DNA of 64,000 nt from Rhodococcus sp. SMB37 (GCF_004345605.1 NZ_SLVY01000014.1:1-64000); one strand, 5' to 3'; counted from the first letter of the stretch, positions 1-8,822 are shown. The notes: generated by a model not told the origin, from the letters alone. Program-made: numbers and translations.

Positions 1-114
1 CGGGTAGTCGATCGTGGAAGCACACCGGATCCACGGTTTTCCACGTCCAATCCGAACTGCTCAGGCCAGCGCGTCACCCGCGCGAAAGATTGAGGTTAGC
101 AGCCCTGCGGTCCA

Positions 115-588
115 TCACAGCGGCATCGCTTCGCGGCGGATGTCATCGTCCAGTCGGGGCTTCAGCCCGCCGTAGTCGATCAAGTCGATTTCTCGACCGA
201 GGATATGCTCGATGAGCTGCTTGAAGCGGATGAACCCGAATGACGATGTCTTGTCGGGTGTTTCGACGATCAAATCGATGTCGGAGTCCTCCCGGGCCTC
301 GTGTCGTGCGACCGAGCCGAAGACGGCGAGGCGCGTGTAGCCGTAGTCGGCGGCAAGGGTTTTCAAGATCGGTGTGGCGGCTTCGATCAGAACCTCGGGG
401 TGTACGTCGTCGAGCTCAGGGGTGAACTTGAGTTGCTGGCTCACCGCAGGCTGGGAGATGCCGAGTGCTTGGGCGATCTGCCGCTGGCTCATGCCGGTGG
501 CGACCATCGCCCGCAAAGCGAGTAGGCGGCGCAACCGCGCGACGTATTCGTCATGGCGGGCGTCGTGGTACACGGCCAGCAAGGTCAT
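115..588 (-). CDS. MNT-type nucleotidyltransferase with N-terminal HTH
   Basis: The 157-residue protein joins a helix-turn-helix of XRE/Sigma-70 type (about residues 33-53, MSQRQIAQALGISQPAVSQQ) to a minimal nucleotidyltransferase fold. The GSxAR...SDIDL metal and nucleotide motif lies at about 91-106. MNT proteins usually pair with a HEPN toxin, which they inactivate by AMPylation; the HTH suggests self-repression. No HEPN gene is visible: the stop overlaps an ATG (TGATG), but that frame stops after 13 codons without HEPN similarity. The partner may be lost, or the protein may work alone. The family call is firm; the antitoxin role is inference. Confidence 0.8.
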   Translation of the reverse strand: MTLLAVYHDARHDEYVARLRRLLALRAMVATGMSQRQIAQALGISQPAVSQQLKFTPELDDVHPEVLIEAATPILKTLAADYGYTRLAVFGSVARHEAREDSDIDLIVETPDKTSSFGFIRFKQLIEHILGREIDLIDYGGLKPRLDDDIRREAMPL

Positions 589-649
589 AAGGCTATCTTA
601 TCAGCATCCGACGATCTGCCTCGGCCGGCGGTGGTGTGACCGCGAAAAG

Positions 650-1110
650 AAGATCGCCTGGCTGCAGCTCCTTGCCCACCACCCGTATCCAACGCTGCTA
701 CTTCCACATGTTCCAGGTCGTCCGACGCCACCATCCTCGAGCCCGACTCGACGCCGGCCGCGAAATCCATACCCTCACCCGGGCTTTGATGAATATCCGC
801 GACATCGACCAGGCCGTGCTGTGGCTGCAGGAGTACGCGGCGTGGGAGTCGCAATCAAAGATCTCTTCCGCACGCACCGGAGTCTGCCGCCCGAGCATGC
901 GCGTCGGGCCGTGGAGTGGAAGCTCAACAGTCTCACCGCCGAACCGCGTGATCTGTGGGGTCTGGTCCGTCCCGAGCATTACGCACCGCCGCGTTCTCAA
1001 CGCAACGACGACGTGGTGGACGAACCGATCGGGCCCACGATGGGCACCGACTTCAGTTGGAGGACGGCAACGGGGTTCAGCAGGGCTGGGCCGGTCGGTC
1101 ACACCGTTGA
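650..1110 (+). pseudogene. Decayed transposase remnant (IS1249-like)
   Basis: Three reading-frame pieces line up as one broken transposase. Around 675-845 (frame 3) the segment contains RIQRCYFHMFQVVRRH and LTRALMNIRDIDQA. At about 850-1060 (frame 2) it continues with AIKDLFRTHRSLPPEHARRA and DEPIGP. At 1057-1110 (frame 1) it ends with LEDGNGVQQGWAGR and a stop. The jump near 845-850 looks like a large internal deletion, because the catalytic middle is missing. A single lost G near 1059 explains the last shift. The N-terminus is also absent. The IS1249-type assignment comes from memory of the family's QRC-FH and GWAGR motifs and is not verified. Confidence 0.6.
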
Positions 1111-1150
1111 GTCCGGTCGACACGCCGGTAGCCATACACACAATCTGGCC

Positions 1151-1174
1151 TATAACCCTATAACCCTATAACCC
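1151..1174. repeat. Three perfect tandem copies of TATAACCC
   Basis: An 8-bp unit TATAACCC is repeated three times without error at 1151-1158, 1159-1166 and 1167-1174. It lies between the transposase remnant and the tRNA terminator. It is AT-richer than its surroundings. It may be a relic of an insertion end or simple replication slippage. Confidence 0.9.
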
Positions 1175-1195
1175 GCCATCGACCGCTGACAGCAA

Positions 1196-1227
1196 ACTGG
1201 CCCGGACTCGAATGAGTCCGGGCCAGT
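1196..1227 (-). terminator. Stem-loop just downstream of tRNA-fMet
   Basis: A perfect 14-bp inverted repeat (ACTGGCCCGGACTC at 1196-1209, its complement at 1214-1227) closes a 4-nt GAAT loop. It starts two bases after the encoded CCA end of the tRNA on the minus strand. A short T-rich stretch (TTTG) follows in the direction of transcription. It is well placed as an intrinsic terminator or 3'-processing boundary. Confidence 0.75.
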
Positions 1228-1229
1228 GA

Positions 1230-1306
1230 TGGTAGCGGGGACAGGATTTGAACCTGCGACCTCTGGGTTATGAGCCCAGCGAGCTACCGAGCTGCTCCAC
1301 CCCGCG
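1230..1306 (-). tRNA. Initiator tRNA-Met (anticodon CAU)
   Basis: The minus strand folds into a complete 77-nt cloverleaf. The anticodon arm CTGGG-CTCATAA-CCCAG carries anticodon CAU. The T arm GCAGG-TTCAAAT-CCTGT is standard, and CCA is encoded. Two features mark it as the initiator: base 1 (C) does not pair with base 72 (T), and the anticodon stem ends in three G:C pairs. No other tRNA is seen in the window. Confidence 0.95.
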
Positions 1307-1389
1307 TTGCCTGACCTACAGTACACGATGTTTCGGGGTGCAATTACCAGGGTCCATGCTCGGACGTTGGGCCGATCCACCCCGAGAGG

Positions 1390-3321
1390 ATGAAGCGGCC
1401 GACCGCGACGGCGGTGCACGCTGTCGGCATGGCCGCGACATCGAAACCCGCATCCGAGTCCATCGTCCGCCAGCAGAGGGAGATCCTCGACAGCCTGCCC
1501 TTCTCCGACACCCAGGATTTCGAGGACGCCACCCGCGGCCTCGTGGCCCGCCGGGAACCGAACGCGGTCACCGCGGAGGACGGCACGGTCCTGTGGGGCA
1601 ACGACACGTACTCGTTCCTCGAGGGCGACGCCCCCGACACCGTGAACCCGAGCCTGTGGCGTCAGTCCAAGCTCAACGCGGTCAATGGGCTGTTCGAAGT
1701 GGTCCCCGGTATCTACCAGGTCCGTGGGATGGACCTGGCGAACGCCTCGTTCATCGAAGGCGACGAGGGCGTGATCGTCGTCGACACCCTGCTGTGCGCA
1801 GAGACCGGTCGCGCGGCGCTCGAGCTCTATCGTGAACACCGCGGTGACCGCCCGGTGAAGGCGATCGTCTACACCCATCCGCACGCCGATCATTTCGGCG
1901 GCGTCAAGGGCTTCGTGTCGCAGGAGGAGGTGGACGCCGGCAAGGTCAAGATCTTCGCACCGGAAGGATTCACCGAGCACGCGATCTCCGAGAACGTATT
2001 CGCGGGCACCGCGATGAACCGCCGCGCCGCATACATGTTCGGCGCCGCCCTCGCGCGCGGTCCGCAAGGCCAGGTCGGCGCCGGACTGGGGCAGACGCTG
2101 TCCACCGGTACCGTCACGCTCATCCCGCCGACAGACATCATCACCACCACCGGCCAGGAGGTGACCGTCGACGGCGTCCGGATGATCTTCCAGATGGCGC
2201 CCGAAACAGAGGCGCCGGCGGAGGTGTTGTTGTACTTCCCGGACTTCAAGGCACTGTGTTCGGCCGAAGACGCCACGCACACCTTCCACAACCTGCTCAC
2301 CCTGCGCGGCGCGGTCGTCCGCGACCCGCACGGCTGGGCCGGCTACCTGACCGAGACCATCGACCTGTTCGGCGACGACGTCGAGGTCGTGTTCGCCTCC
2401 CACCATTGGCCGACGTGGGGTAACGAGCGGGTTGTCGACTTCCTGACCAGTCAGCGCGACCTGTACGCGTATGTGCACGACCAGACACTCCGCCTGATCA
2501 ACAAGGGCTTTACCGGACCCGAGATCGCCGAACAGATCCAGCTGCCCCCGTCGCTCGAGAACACATGGAGCGCGCGCGGCTACTACGGCTCGGTCAGTCA
2601 CAACGTCAAAGCGATCTACCAGCGCTACCTCGGCTGGTTCGACGGCAACCCGGCAAGCCTGTGGGAGCACACCCCTGTCGAGCAGTCGAAGCGCTACGTC
2701 GAGTTCATGGGCGGTGCGGACGCGGTCGTCACGAAGGCTCGCGAGTCGTTCGCTGCGGGTGACTACCGCTGGGTGGCGCAGGTGGTCAACCACGTGATCT
2801 TCAACCAACCCGACCATGCAGAGGCGAGGGAACTACTCGCCGACACTTATGAACAGCTCGGTTACGGCGCGGAGAACGGCACCTGGCGCAGCTGGTACCT
2901 CTCGGGCATGACCGAGCTGCGTGAGGGACAGTTCGGCACGCCGACCGAGACGAACGCACCCGACGTCATCGCGGAATTGACCCCGGACATGCTGTTCGAT
3001 TCGATCGCGATCCAGGTCGACGGGCCGCGGGCGTGGGACGAAAAGCTGTCGATCGACGTCGTGCTCACCGACGTCGACGACCGGTACCGCCTGCGCCTCG
3101 CAAACGGTGCGCTGACCTACAGCACCCGTCCGCAGAAGGGCGCAGCGGACGCGACCTTGACCACCACCAAGGCAGCGCTGCCGGCGATCGCGCTGGGTGG
3201 ACTGTCGGCCGACGGTCTCGCGAAGGCCGGCATCGAACTGGACGGCGATCCCTCGGTTCTCGAACGACTTGCGGCTGTCCTGGATCCGGGTAACAAGAAC
3301 TTCGCGATCGTCACACCCTAG
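1390..3321 (+). CDS. Alkyl sulfatase, metallo-beta-lactamase fold (SdsA/YjcS type)
   Basis: This 643-residue protein has the size and architecture of linear alkylsulfatases, which release sulfate from primary or secondary alkyl sulfates such as SDS. The zinc motif HPHADH lies at about 163-168 inside an N-terminal MBL domain. A helical dimerisation region follows, and the last 120 residues look like an SCP2-type hydrophobic-substrate domain. GAGAGG abuts the ATG at 1390, so the internal ATG at 1429 is an alternative start. No signal peptide is evident, unlike secreted SdsA1. The 3' end overlaps the convergent GntR gene by 11 bp. Confidence 0.88.
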   Translation: MKRPTATAVHAVGMAATSKPASESIVRQQREILDSLPFSDTQDFEDATRGLVARREPNAVTAEDGTVLWGNDTYSFLEGDAPDTVNPSLWRQSKLNAVNGLFEVVPGIYQVRGMDLANASFIEGDEGVIVVDTLLCAETGRAALELYREHRGDRPVKAIVYTHPHADHFGGVKGFVSQEEVDAGKVKIFAPEGFTEHAISENVFAGTAMNRRAAYMFGAALARGPQGQVGAGLGQTLSTGTVTLIPPTDIITTTGQEVTVDGVRMIFQMAPETEAPAEVLLYFPDFKALCSAEDATHTFHNLLTLRGAVVRDPHGWAGYLTETIDLFGDDVEVVFASHHWPTWGNERVVDFLTSQRDLYAYVHDQTLRLINKGFTGPEIAEQIQLPPSLENTWSARGYYGSVSHNVKAIYQRYLGWFDGNPASLWEHTPVEQSKRYVEFMGGADAVVTKARESFAAGDYRWVAQVVNHVIFNQPDHAEARELLADTYEQLGYGAENGTWRSWYLSGMTELREGQFGTPTETNAPDVIAELTPDMLFDSIAIQVDGPRAWDEKLSIDVVLTDVDDRYRLRLANGALTYSTRPQKGAADATLTTTKAALPAIALGGLSADGLAKAGIELDGDPSVLERLAAVLDPGNKNFAIVTP

Positions 3322-4045
3322 GAGTTCTGTTCTCGATCCGGTCCGATCCGAGGGTCTCGGAGTAGTACCCGCGGATATGGTCTTCGATTCGCCGGCGGGC
3401 GAGGTCCGCATCGCCGGCGCGCACCGCGTCGATCAGACCGCGGTGCTCGTGCCGCAGGCGTCCGCACGTCGTCGGCCAGATCGCGAGCGGTGCCCCGGCC
3501 AGGACGTATCCCTCGATGGATTCGCGTAGTCCTGCCATCATCGCCGCGATCACCTGGTTGCCTGCGGCGTCTGCCATTGCGATGTGGAACTGCGAGTCGA
3601 GCACCAGAAACTCGTTTGCTGCGAGCGCGGTGTCGTCCATCGCGTCGAGCAGCTCCTCCGCATTGCCCAGATCCGGTGTGGGGTTACGGGTGGCAAGCAA
3701 CTGCATCACCTCGGTTTCGAGGACGAGGCGCGTCTGCACGACATCGGCGACCGGGAAATTCTGGGCCGCGACCTGCATCCGCATGAGCATCGTCATGCCG
3801 CCTGTGGGGCGCGACACGATCATCGCGCCGGAGGTGGGCCCCGATCCGGTCTGCGACTTGAGCAGGCCCAGCGCCTCCATCACGCGCAGCGCCTCCCGTA
3901 CCGACGACCGCCCGACCCCGAGATCCGCGGCGAGTACACGTTCACCGGGCAGGCGCTGGCCCGGGGAGAGTTCCCCGGATACCAGCATCTGCTCGAGGTG
4001 GTTCAGTACGTGTTCCCACGCGCGTGGCTCGGACTGTGGCGACAT
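3311..4045 (-). CDS. GntR/FadR-family regulator, LldR-like
   Basis: From the ATG at 4045 the product has 244 residues: an N-terminal winged helix (signature PGERVLAADLGVGRSSVREA near 33-52) and a helical FCD effector domain. The frame stays open further upstream, but that part is Cys/Arg-rich and lies inside lldP, so the start beginning MSPQSEPRAW is preferred. The gene follows lldP by 28 bp on the same strand. Three TGGTCNGACCA palindromes upstream of lldP and lutA match the known LldR-type half-site pattern TNGTNNNACNA. It is probably the lactate-responsive repressor of both transcripts (inference). Confidence 0.85.
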   Translation of the reverse strand: MSPQSEPRAWEHVLNHLEQMLVSGELSPGQRLPGERVLAADLGVGRSSVREALRVMEALGLLKSQTGSGPTSGAMIVSRPTGGMTMLMRMQVAAQNFPVADVVQTRLVLETEVMQLLATRNPTPDLGNAEELLDAMDDTALAANEFLVLDSQFHIAMADAAGNQVIAAMMAGLRESIEGYVLAGAPLAIWPTTCGRLRHEHRGLIDAVRAGDADLARRRIEDHIRGYYSETLGSDRIENRTPRV

Positions 4046-4073
4046 GACTCGACAGCCTATGTGTCGGGGCAGG

Positions 4074-5741
4074 TCAGGGCAGCATCCAGGACAGCACCGG
4101 CGTCGACTGCAGGTACACCAGCACGCACAGGACCGCGAGCATGCCGATGCTGTACCAGACCACCTTGCGCAACAGTTCCGGCTCACTACCGGGCCGGTCG
4201 ACGGCGGTGGCCGCGATGGTGAGGTTCTGCGGACTGATCAACTTGCCGACCACACCACCGGAGGTGTTCGCCGCAACCAGCAGCGTCGGATCGATACCGG
4301 CGGTCTGGCCCGCAGCCTGCTGCAGGCGAGCGAACAGCGCATTGGCCGAGGTGTCGGATCCGGTGACGGCGGTGCCCAGCCAGCCGAGAATCGGTGAGAA
4401 CAGTGCGAAGATCGCCCCGGTTCCCGCGAGCCACGTGCCGATCGCGACGGTCTGCCCGGACTGGTTCATCACGTACGACAAGCCCAGCACCGTCGCGACG
4501 GTGGCGATAGCGAGGCGCATCTTCCATGCGGTGCTCCCCAGGGTGACCACGGCCAGACGACCGGTCATCGGGAACTTTCCGGCGTGGTTCCATATCGCGT
4601 AGACCACGGTGACGATGGCGCCCGAGAGGAGCAGGAGTGTGCCCGGAGTGGACAGCCACGGCAGCGTGTAGATCGCGCCCGTCGAGGCGGACCCGTCCTC
4701 GTTGAGGAGATTTCCGTACAGGCCGGGCCACTCGATCTTGATATCGGTGGAGGCCAGCCACTTCGGGATGTCGACTCCGAGGGTCCACAGCTTGGCAATG
4801 CCGAACACCACGATGACGAGCAGGTAGGGGAACAGGGCGAACATCGTGCGGGTGGGGCCGATGGCTTCGGCCGACGCCTGTGAGAGCTGGTCGTCAGGGG
4901 TGCGGGGACCCCAGAAGCGCAGCATGATCACTGCGGCGGCCAGGCCTACCAGCGAGGCGACGACGTCGGTCAGTTCGTACGAGAAGTGGCTCGAGCACCA
5001 GAATTGGGCGAGCGCGAACGCGGCGCCGGTGACCAGTGCGATCGGCCATACCTGGCGGAAGCCGCGGCGACCGTCCACGAGGAACAGCAGCAGCATCGGC
5101 ACGAACAGCGCCAGTAGCGGGGTCTGACGTCCCACGACGGCGGCGATCTCGGTGGCGGGGATACCGGTGAGGTTGCCGGCGGTGGTGATCGGAATTGCCA
5201 TGGCACCGAAGGCGACCGGTGCGGTGTTCGCGACCAGGACGGTGACGGCGGCGCGGATGGGGGGCATTCCGATCGCGATGAGCATGGCGCCTGTGATGGC
5301 CACGGGTGCACCGAATCCGGCGAGGGCCTCGAGCATGCCGCCGAAGCAGAACGCGATGAGCATCGCCTGCACACGCATGTCGCCGCGGCCGACCGAGTTG
5401 AACACCTGCCGGAGGTCTTCGAACCGGCCGCTGACGACGGTGAGTTCGTAGAACCAGATCGCGGTGACCACGATCCACATCACGGGGAACAGGCCGAACG
5501 CAATGCCTTGCAGGGCCGACAGTCCGGCGAGCGGTGCGGGCATTCCGAACCCGATCACCGCGATGAGGAGTGCAACCGCGAGCGCGCCGAGCCCGGAATA
5601 CCAGGCCTTGAGTTTGAATCCGGCGAGCAGGACGAAGAACGTCAGCAGCGGCACCAGGCCGAGCAGCGCGGAGGCGGTGAGGCTACCGGCGACGGCGGTC
5701 GTCGACGGTGTGAAGGTCACCGCAAGCAGATCGGTTTCCAC
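4074..5741 (-). CDS. lldP: L-lactate permease (LctP family)
   Basis: The 555-residue, very hydrophobic protein is a typical full-length LctP/LldP lactate:proton symporter with about a dozen membrane segments. Family-typical runs include EALAGFGAPVAITGAML near 140 and NTSGGVVGKLISPQNLTIA near 490. The start is GTG, preceded on the minus strand by AGGAG eight bases upstream. It is divergent from lutABC, and the regulator gene follows immediately. The pair of TGGTCNGACCA sites at 5789-5812 lies just upstream of the start, so transcription is probably repressed without lactate. Confidence 0.92.
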   Translation of the reverse strand: METDLLAVTFTPSTTAVAGSLTASALLGLVPLLTFFVLLAGFKLKAWYSGLGALAVALLIAVIGFGMPAPLAGLSALQGIAFGLFPVMWIVVTAIWFYELTVVSGRFEDLRQVFNSVGRGDMRVQAMLIAFCFGGMLEALAGFGAPVAITGAMLIAIGMPPIRAAVTVLVANTAPVAFGAMAIPITTAGNLTGIPATEIAAVVGRQTPLLALFVPMLLLFLVDGRRGFRQVWPIALVTGAAFALAQFWCSSHFSYELTDVVASLVGLAAAVIMLRFWGPRTPDDQLSQASAEAIGPTRTMFALFPYLLVIVVFGIAKLWTLGVDIPKWLASTDIKIEWPGLYGNLLNEDGSASTGAIYTLPWLSTPGTLLLLSGAIVTVVYAIWNHAGKFPMTGRLAVVTLGSTAWKMRLAIATVATVLGLSYVMNQSGQTVAIGTWLAGTGAIFALFSPILGWLGTAVTGSDTSANALFARLQQAAGQTAGIDPTLLVAANTSGGVVGKLISPQNLTIAATAVDRPGSEPELLRKVVWYSIGMLAVLCVLVYLQSTPVLSWMLP

Positions 5742-5788
5742 AAGGGGGCTCCTGAGGTCGCGGCCGCAGTGCGCGGCGACTGGCTATG

Positions 5789-5812
5789 TGGTCGGACCAC
5801 GTGGTCAGACCA
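5789..5812. promoter_or_regulatory. Two adjacent LldR-type operators (lldP side)
   Basis: TGGTCGGACCA (5789-5799) and TGGTCAGACCA (5802-5812) are near-perfect palindromes spaced 13 bp centre to centre. They lie about 50 bp upstream of the lldP start. They fit the GntR/LldR consensus TNGTNNNACNA. The spacing suggests cooperative binding by two dimers. Confidence 0.8.
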
Positions 5813-5910
5813 CAGGGGAAGCTACACCATGATGCGGGTCACAATCGAGTCCCGATGCAGAATCGAGAAATTTCGAAATCTCGTGACGGGCTCCACGATC
5901 ATCCGCTAGG

Positions 5911-5927
5911 GTGTGGTCAGACCACAC
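5911..5927. promoter_or_regulatory. LldR-type operator (lutA side)
   Basis: GTGTGGTCAGACCACAC is a perfect 17-bp palindrome centred on A5919. It contains the same TGGTCAGACCA core as the lldP sites. It ends 20 bp before the lutA start codon, so a bound repressor would block initiation or early elongation of lutABC. Confidence 0.82.
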
Positions 5928-5947
5928 AAGCCGATGCGGAGTTCCCC

Positions 5948-6700
5948 ATGCGAGTCGCGCTGTTCGCCACGTGTCTGGGCGACACGTTGTTTCCGAATGC
6001 AGTCAAAGCCACCGCCCTCCTGCTGACCAGGCTCGGGCACGAAGTCGTCTTCCCCGACTCCCAGACGTGCTGCGGCCAGATGCACATCAACACCGGTTAC
6101 CAGCCCGATGCGCTTCCCCTGGTCGAGAACTACGCGGGCACTTTCGGAGACACGTCCATCGATGCAGTCGTCGCGCCGTCCGGGTCCTGCGTCGGATCGG
6201 TGCGACACCAGCACGAGATCGTCGCGTCGCGATACGGCAGCGCGAGCCTGTGCGGTCGTGTGGACACGGTCAAAGCCAAGACGTACGAGCTGTCGGAGTT
6301 CCTCGTCGATGTCCTCGGCGTCACCGATGTCGGTGCTTACTTCCCGCATCGCGTGACGTACCACCCCACATGTCATTCGCTGCGGATGCTGCGTGTCGGC
6401 GACAAGCCCCTCCGGCTCCTGCGTGAGGTCCGGGAAATCGATCTCGTCGAGCTCCCCGAAGCCGACTCGTGCTGCGGCTTCGGTGGCACGTTTGCGATCA
6501 AGAATGCGGAGACCTCCACCGCAATGCTGGCCGACAAGATCCGCAACGTCTCGACCACGGGCGCCGAGTTCTGCAGCGCGAGCGATTCGTCCTGCCTGAT
6601 GCACATCGGCGGTGGCATGTCGCGATTGCAGACGGGAACCCGCACCATCCATCTCGCCGAGATACTCTGCGCTACCGACTCGAAGGTGGTGCCGGCATGA
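5948..6700 (+). CDS. lutA: L-lactate utilisation protein LutA (Fe-S oxidoreductase subunit)
   Basis: The 250-residue protein has the two cysteine-rich CCG domains of the LutA/YkgE family: TCCGQMH near 41 and SCCGFGG near 175-180. These bind a Fe-S/heterodisulfide-type centre. LutABC together oxidise L-lactate to pyruvate. The ATG at 5948 is chosen because GGAG stands seven bases upstream and homology begins there; the longer open frame runs through the operator. The stop overlaps the lutB start (ATGA), which implies translational coupling. Confidence 0.92.
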   Translation: MRVALFATCLGDTLFPNAVKATALLLTRLGHEVVFPDSQTCCGQMHINTGYQPDALPLVENYAGTFGDTSIDAVVAPSGSCVGSVRHQHEIVASRYGSASLCGRVDTVKAKTYELSEFLVDVLGVTDVGAYFPHRVTYHPTCHSLRMLRVGDKPLRLLREVREIDLVELPEADSCCGFGGTFAIKNAETSTAMLADKIRNVSTTGAEFCSASDSSCLMHIGGGMSRLQTGTRTIHLAEILCATDSKVVPA

Positions 6701-8202
6701 CATCCACCTCACTCGGACTCCCGTCGATACCGCCGCGCGGATTCGGCAATCTGCGCGGAACCGAGACGTTCCCGGCCGCGGCGCATCACGAGCTCGCGAA
6801 CGGACAGCTGCGGCGCAACATCGGCAAAGCGACACACACCATCCGCGCCAAGCGACTCAACGTCACCGGTGAGATCCCCGACTGGGAACAGTTGCGCGAC
6901 GCCGGTGCCGCTGTGAAAACCGATGTACTGAACCGGCTTCCCGAGTTGCTCGAGCAACTCGAAGCTGCGGTGATCGCGCGCGGCGGGGTCGTGCACTGGG
7001 CCGCGGACGCCGCCGAAGCCAACGCCATCGTGACGCGGCTCGTCCGCGAGACCGGATCCGACGAGGTCATCAAGGTCAAGTCGATGGCCACGCAGGAAAT
7101 CGGCCTCAACGAGCACCTCGAGGACGAGGGAATCCACGCCTACGAGACCGACCTCGCCGAGCTCATCGTCCAGCTCGGACACGACAAGCCGTCGCACATC
7201 CTGGTGCCGGCCATCCACCGGAACCGCACCGAGATCCGCGAGATATTTCTGCGCGAGATGGCCGGCGTGGACCCGAATCTCGACGACAATCCCGCACATC
7301 TCGCCGAAGCGGCACGCAAGTTCCTCCGCCGGAAGTTCATGACCGTTCCGGTCGCCGTGTCCGGAGCGAACTTCGGGATCGCGGAGACCGGCACGCTCGC
7401 TGTCGTGGAGTCCGAAGGCAACGGTCGCATGTGCCTGACCCTGCCCGACACCCTGATCACCGTCATGGGTATCGAGAAGCTGCTGCCCACGTATCGCGAT
7501 CTCGAAGTGTTCCTGCAGTTGCTGCCCCGGTCGTCCACGGGCGAGCGGATGAATCCCTACACCTCCATGTGGACGGGTGTCACTCCCGGCGACGGACCGC
7601 AGAACTTCCATCTCGTGCTTCTCGACAACGGCCGCACCGCGGCGCTCGCCGACCGCGTGGGACGCGAAGCACTGCACTGCATCCGGTGCTCGGCATGCCT
7701 GAACGTGTGCCCCGTGTACGAGCGCACCGGCGGGCATGCCTACGGATCGACGTACCCTGGCCCGATCGGTGCGGTGCTCAGCCCCCAATTGGCCGGCATG
7801 AGCGAACCCGGCGACCCGAACGCGACCCTGCCGTTCGCCTCGAGCCTGTGCGGCGCGTGCTTCGACGCATGTCCGGTGAAAATCGACATCCCTTCGCTCT
7901 TGGTCGAGCTGCGGCACCAGAAGGTCGAACATGCGAAGTTCGGGCCTGAGGCCGCGCTGATGAAGGCGGCTTCGGTGGCGATGTCGTCGTCTGCGCGTTG
8001 GACCGCGGCGCAGAAGGCTGCCGGCGCGTTGCGGATCGTCGCGGGAAAGAAGGGCAAGATCTCCAACCTTCCCGGACCACTCGCAGGATGGACGGCAGCT
8101 CGGGACATCCCGGCACCTCCGAAACAGACCTTCCGGCAATGGTGGCACTCCGACGAGGGCGCCGCGGCGATCGCGCAGGCGCGCGAGAACGGAGAGGCGT
8201 GA
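6697..8202 (+). CDS. lutB: L-lactate utilisation iron-sulfur protein LutB
   Basis: The 501-residue protein has an N-terminal LUD domain and a C-terminal ferredoxin-like domain. Its two 4Fe-4S motifs are CIRCSACLNVCP (about 328-339) and CGACFDACP (about 385-393). In the LutABC complex it transfers electrons from lactate oxidation. It begins at the ATG overlapping the lutA stop and ends in TGATG, overlapping lutC. All expected cysteines are present and the length is normal, so the complex should be functional. Confidence 0.93.
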   Translation: MTSTSLGLPSIPPRGFGNLRGTETFPAAAHHELANGQLRRNIGKATHTIRAKRLNVTGEIPDWEQLRDAGAAVKTDVLNRLPELLEQLEAAVIARGGVVHWAADAAEANAIVTRLVRETGSDEVIKVKSMATQEIGLNEHLEDEGIHAYETDLAELIVQLGHDKPSHILVPAIHRNRTEIREIFLREMAGVDPNLDDNPAHLAEAARKFLRRKFMTVPVAVSGANFGIAETGTLAVVESEGNGRMCLTLPDTLITVMGIEKLLPTYRDLEVFLQLLPRSSTGERMNPYTSMWTGVTPGDGPQNFHLVLLDNGRTAALADRVGREALHCIRCSACLNVCPVYERTGGHAYGSTYPGPIGAVLSPQLAGMSEPGDPNATLPFASSLCGACFDACPVKIDIPSLLVELRHQKVEHAKFGPEAALMKAASVAMSSSARWTAAQKAAGALRIVAGKKGKISNLPGPLAGWTAARDIPAPPKQTFRQWWHSDEGAAAIAQARENGEA

Positions 8203-8822
8203 TGACGTCGCGCGACACGATCCTGGGACGCATCCGCGACGCCGGGGTACTGGCGCCACCGATGCCAGTGGAGATTCCACGTGAATACCGCACCGGCCGA
8301 GTGCTTCCCGACGACGAACGCTACGAGCTGTTCGTCGATCGGCTCGTCGACTACAAGGCCCATGTGCATCGCAGCACGGTCGAGGAACTGCCCGCCACGA
8401 TAGCGCGTGTGCTGAACGAACGAGGCGTCCGCCGGGTGGGGATACCTGCGGGGCTGGACGCTTCGTGGCTCTCCGAGTTCGACGGTGAGACCGTCGTCGA
8501 CAGTGCCGACGTCCCGGCGCCGGAGCTCGAGAGTCTCGACGGTGTCGTGACCGCGTCGACGGTGTCGTGCGCCGAGACCGGCACGATCTTCCTCGACGGC
8601 CATTCCGATCAGGGCCGCCGGGCTCTGACGCTGGTGCCCGACCTACACGTGTGCGTGGTGCCGATGAGCAGCGTCGAGGTCGGGGTACCGGAGGCGCTGG
8701 CCAGGTTGGTGCCGGAGCGGCCCACCACCATGATCAGCGGGCCCTCGGCGACATCCGACATCGAACTCGAACGTGTCGAGGGAGTACACGGCCCGCGGAC
8801 CCTCGACGTCGTGATCGTCTGA
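8202..8822 (+). CDS. lutC: L-lactate utilisation protein LutC
   Basis: The 206-residue LUD-domain (DUF162/YkgG) protein is the third subunit of the lactate-oxidising complex. The family's C-terminal signature is present: VSCAETGTIFLDG near 125-135, and HGPRTLDVVIV as the last eleven residues. The gene overlaps lutB by one base and closes the operon. It converges on the PucR-type regulator, 24 bp away. A degraded echo of its last 13 codons lies at 14791-14829 (see findings). Confidence 0.92.
   Translation: MTSRDTILGRIRDAGVLAPPMPVEIPREYRTGRVLPDDERYELFVDRLVDYKAHVHRSTVEELPATIARVLNERGVRRVGIPAGLDASWLSEFDGETVVDSADVPAPELESLDGVVTASTVSCAETGTIFLDGHSDQGRRALTLVPDLHVCVVPMSSVEVGVPEALARLVPERPTTMISGPSATSDIELERVEGVHGPRTLDVVIV

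Noticed and set aside
82-116. A 13-codon frame overlapping the MNT stop as the start of a HEPN toxin
   Set aside because: MDRRAANLNLSRG followed by a stop shows no HEPN helix or RxxxxH motif.
1150-2817. A 555-codon open frame on the minus strand opposite the alkylsulfatase gene
   Set aside because: It is the antisense of a strongly conserved MBL-type gene and crosses the tRNA. Its composition (Val/Arg/Gly/Asp-rich, no motif) is typical of GC-rich shadow frames.
6709-8280. A 523-codon minus-strand frame opposite lutB
   Set aside because: lutB has all eight Fe-S cysteines and operon overlaps; the antisense frame has none of these supports.
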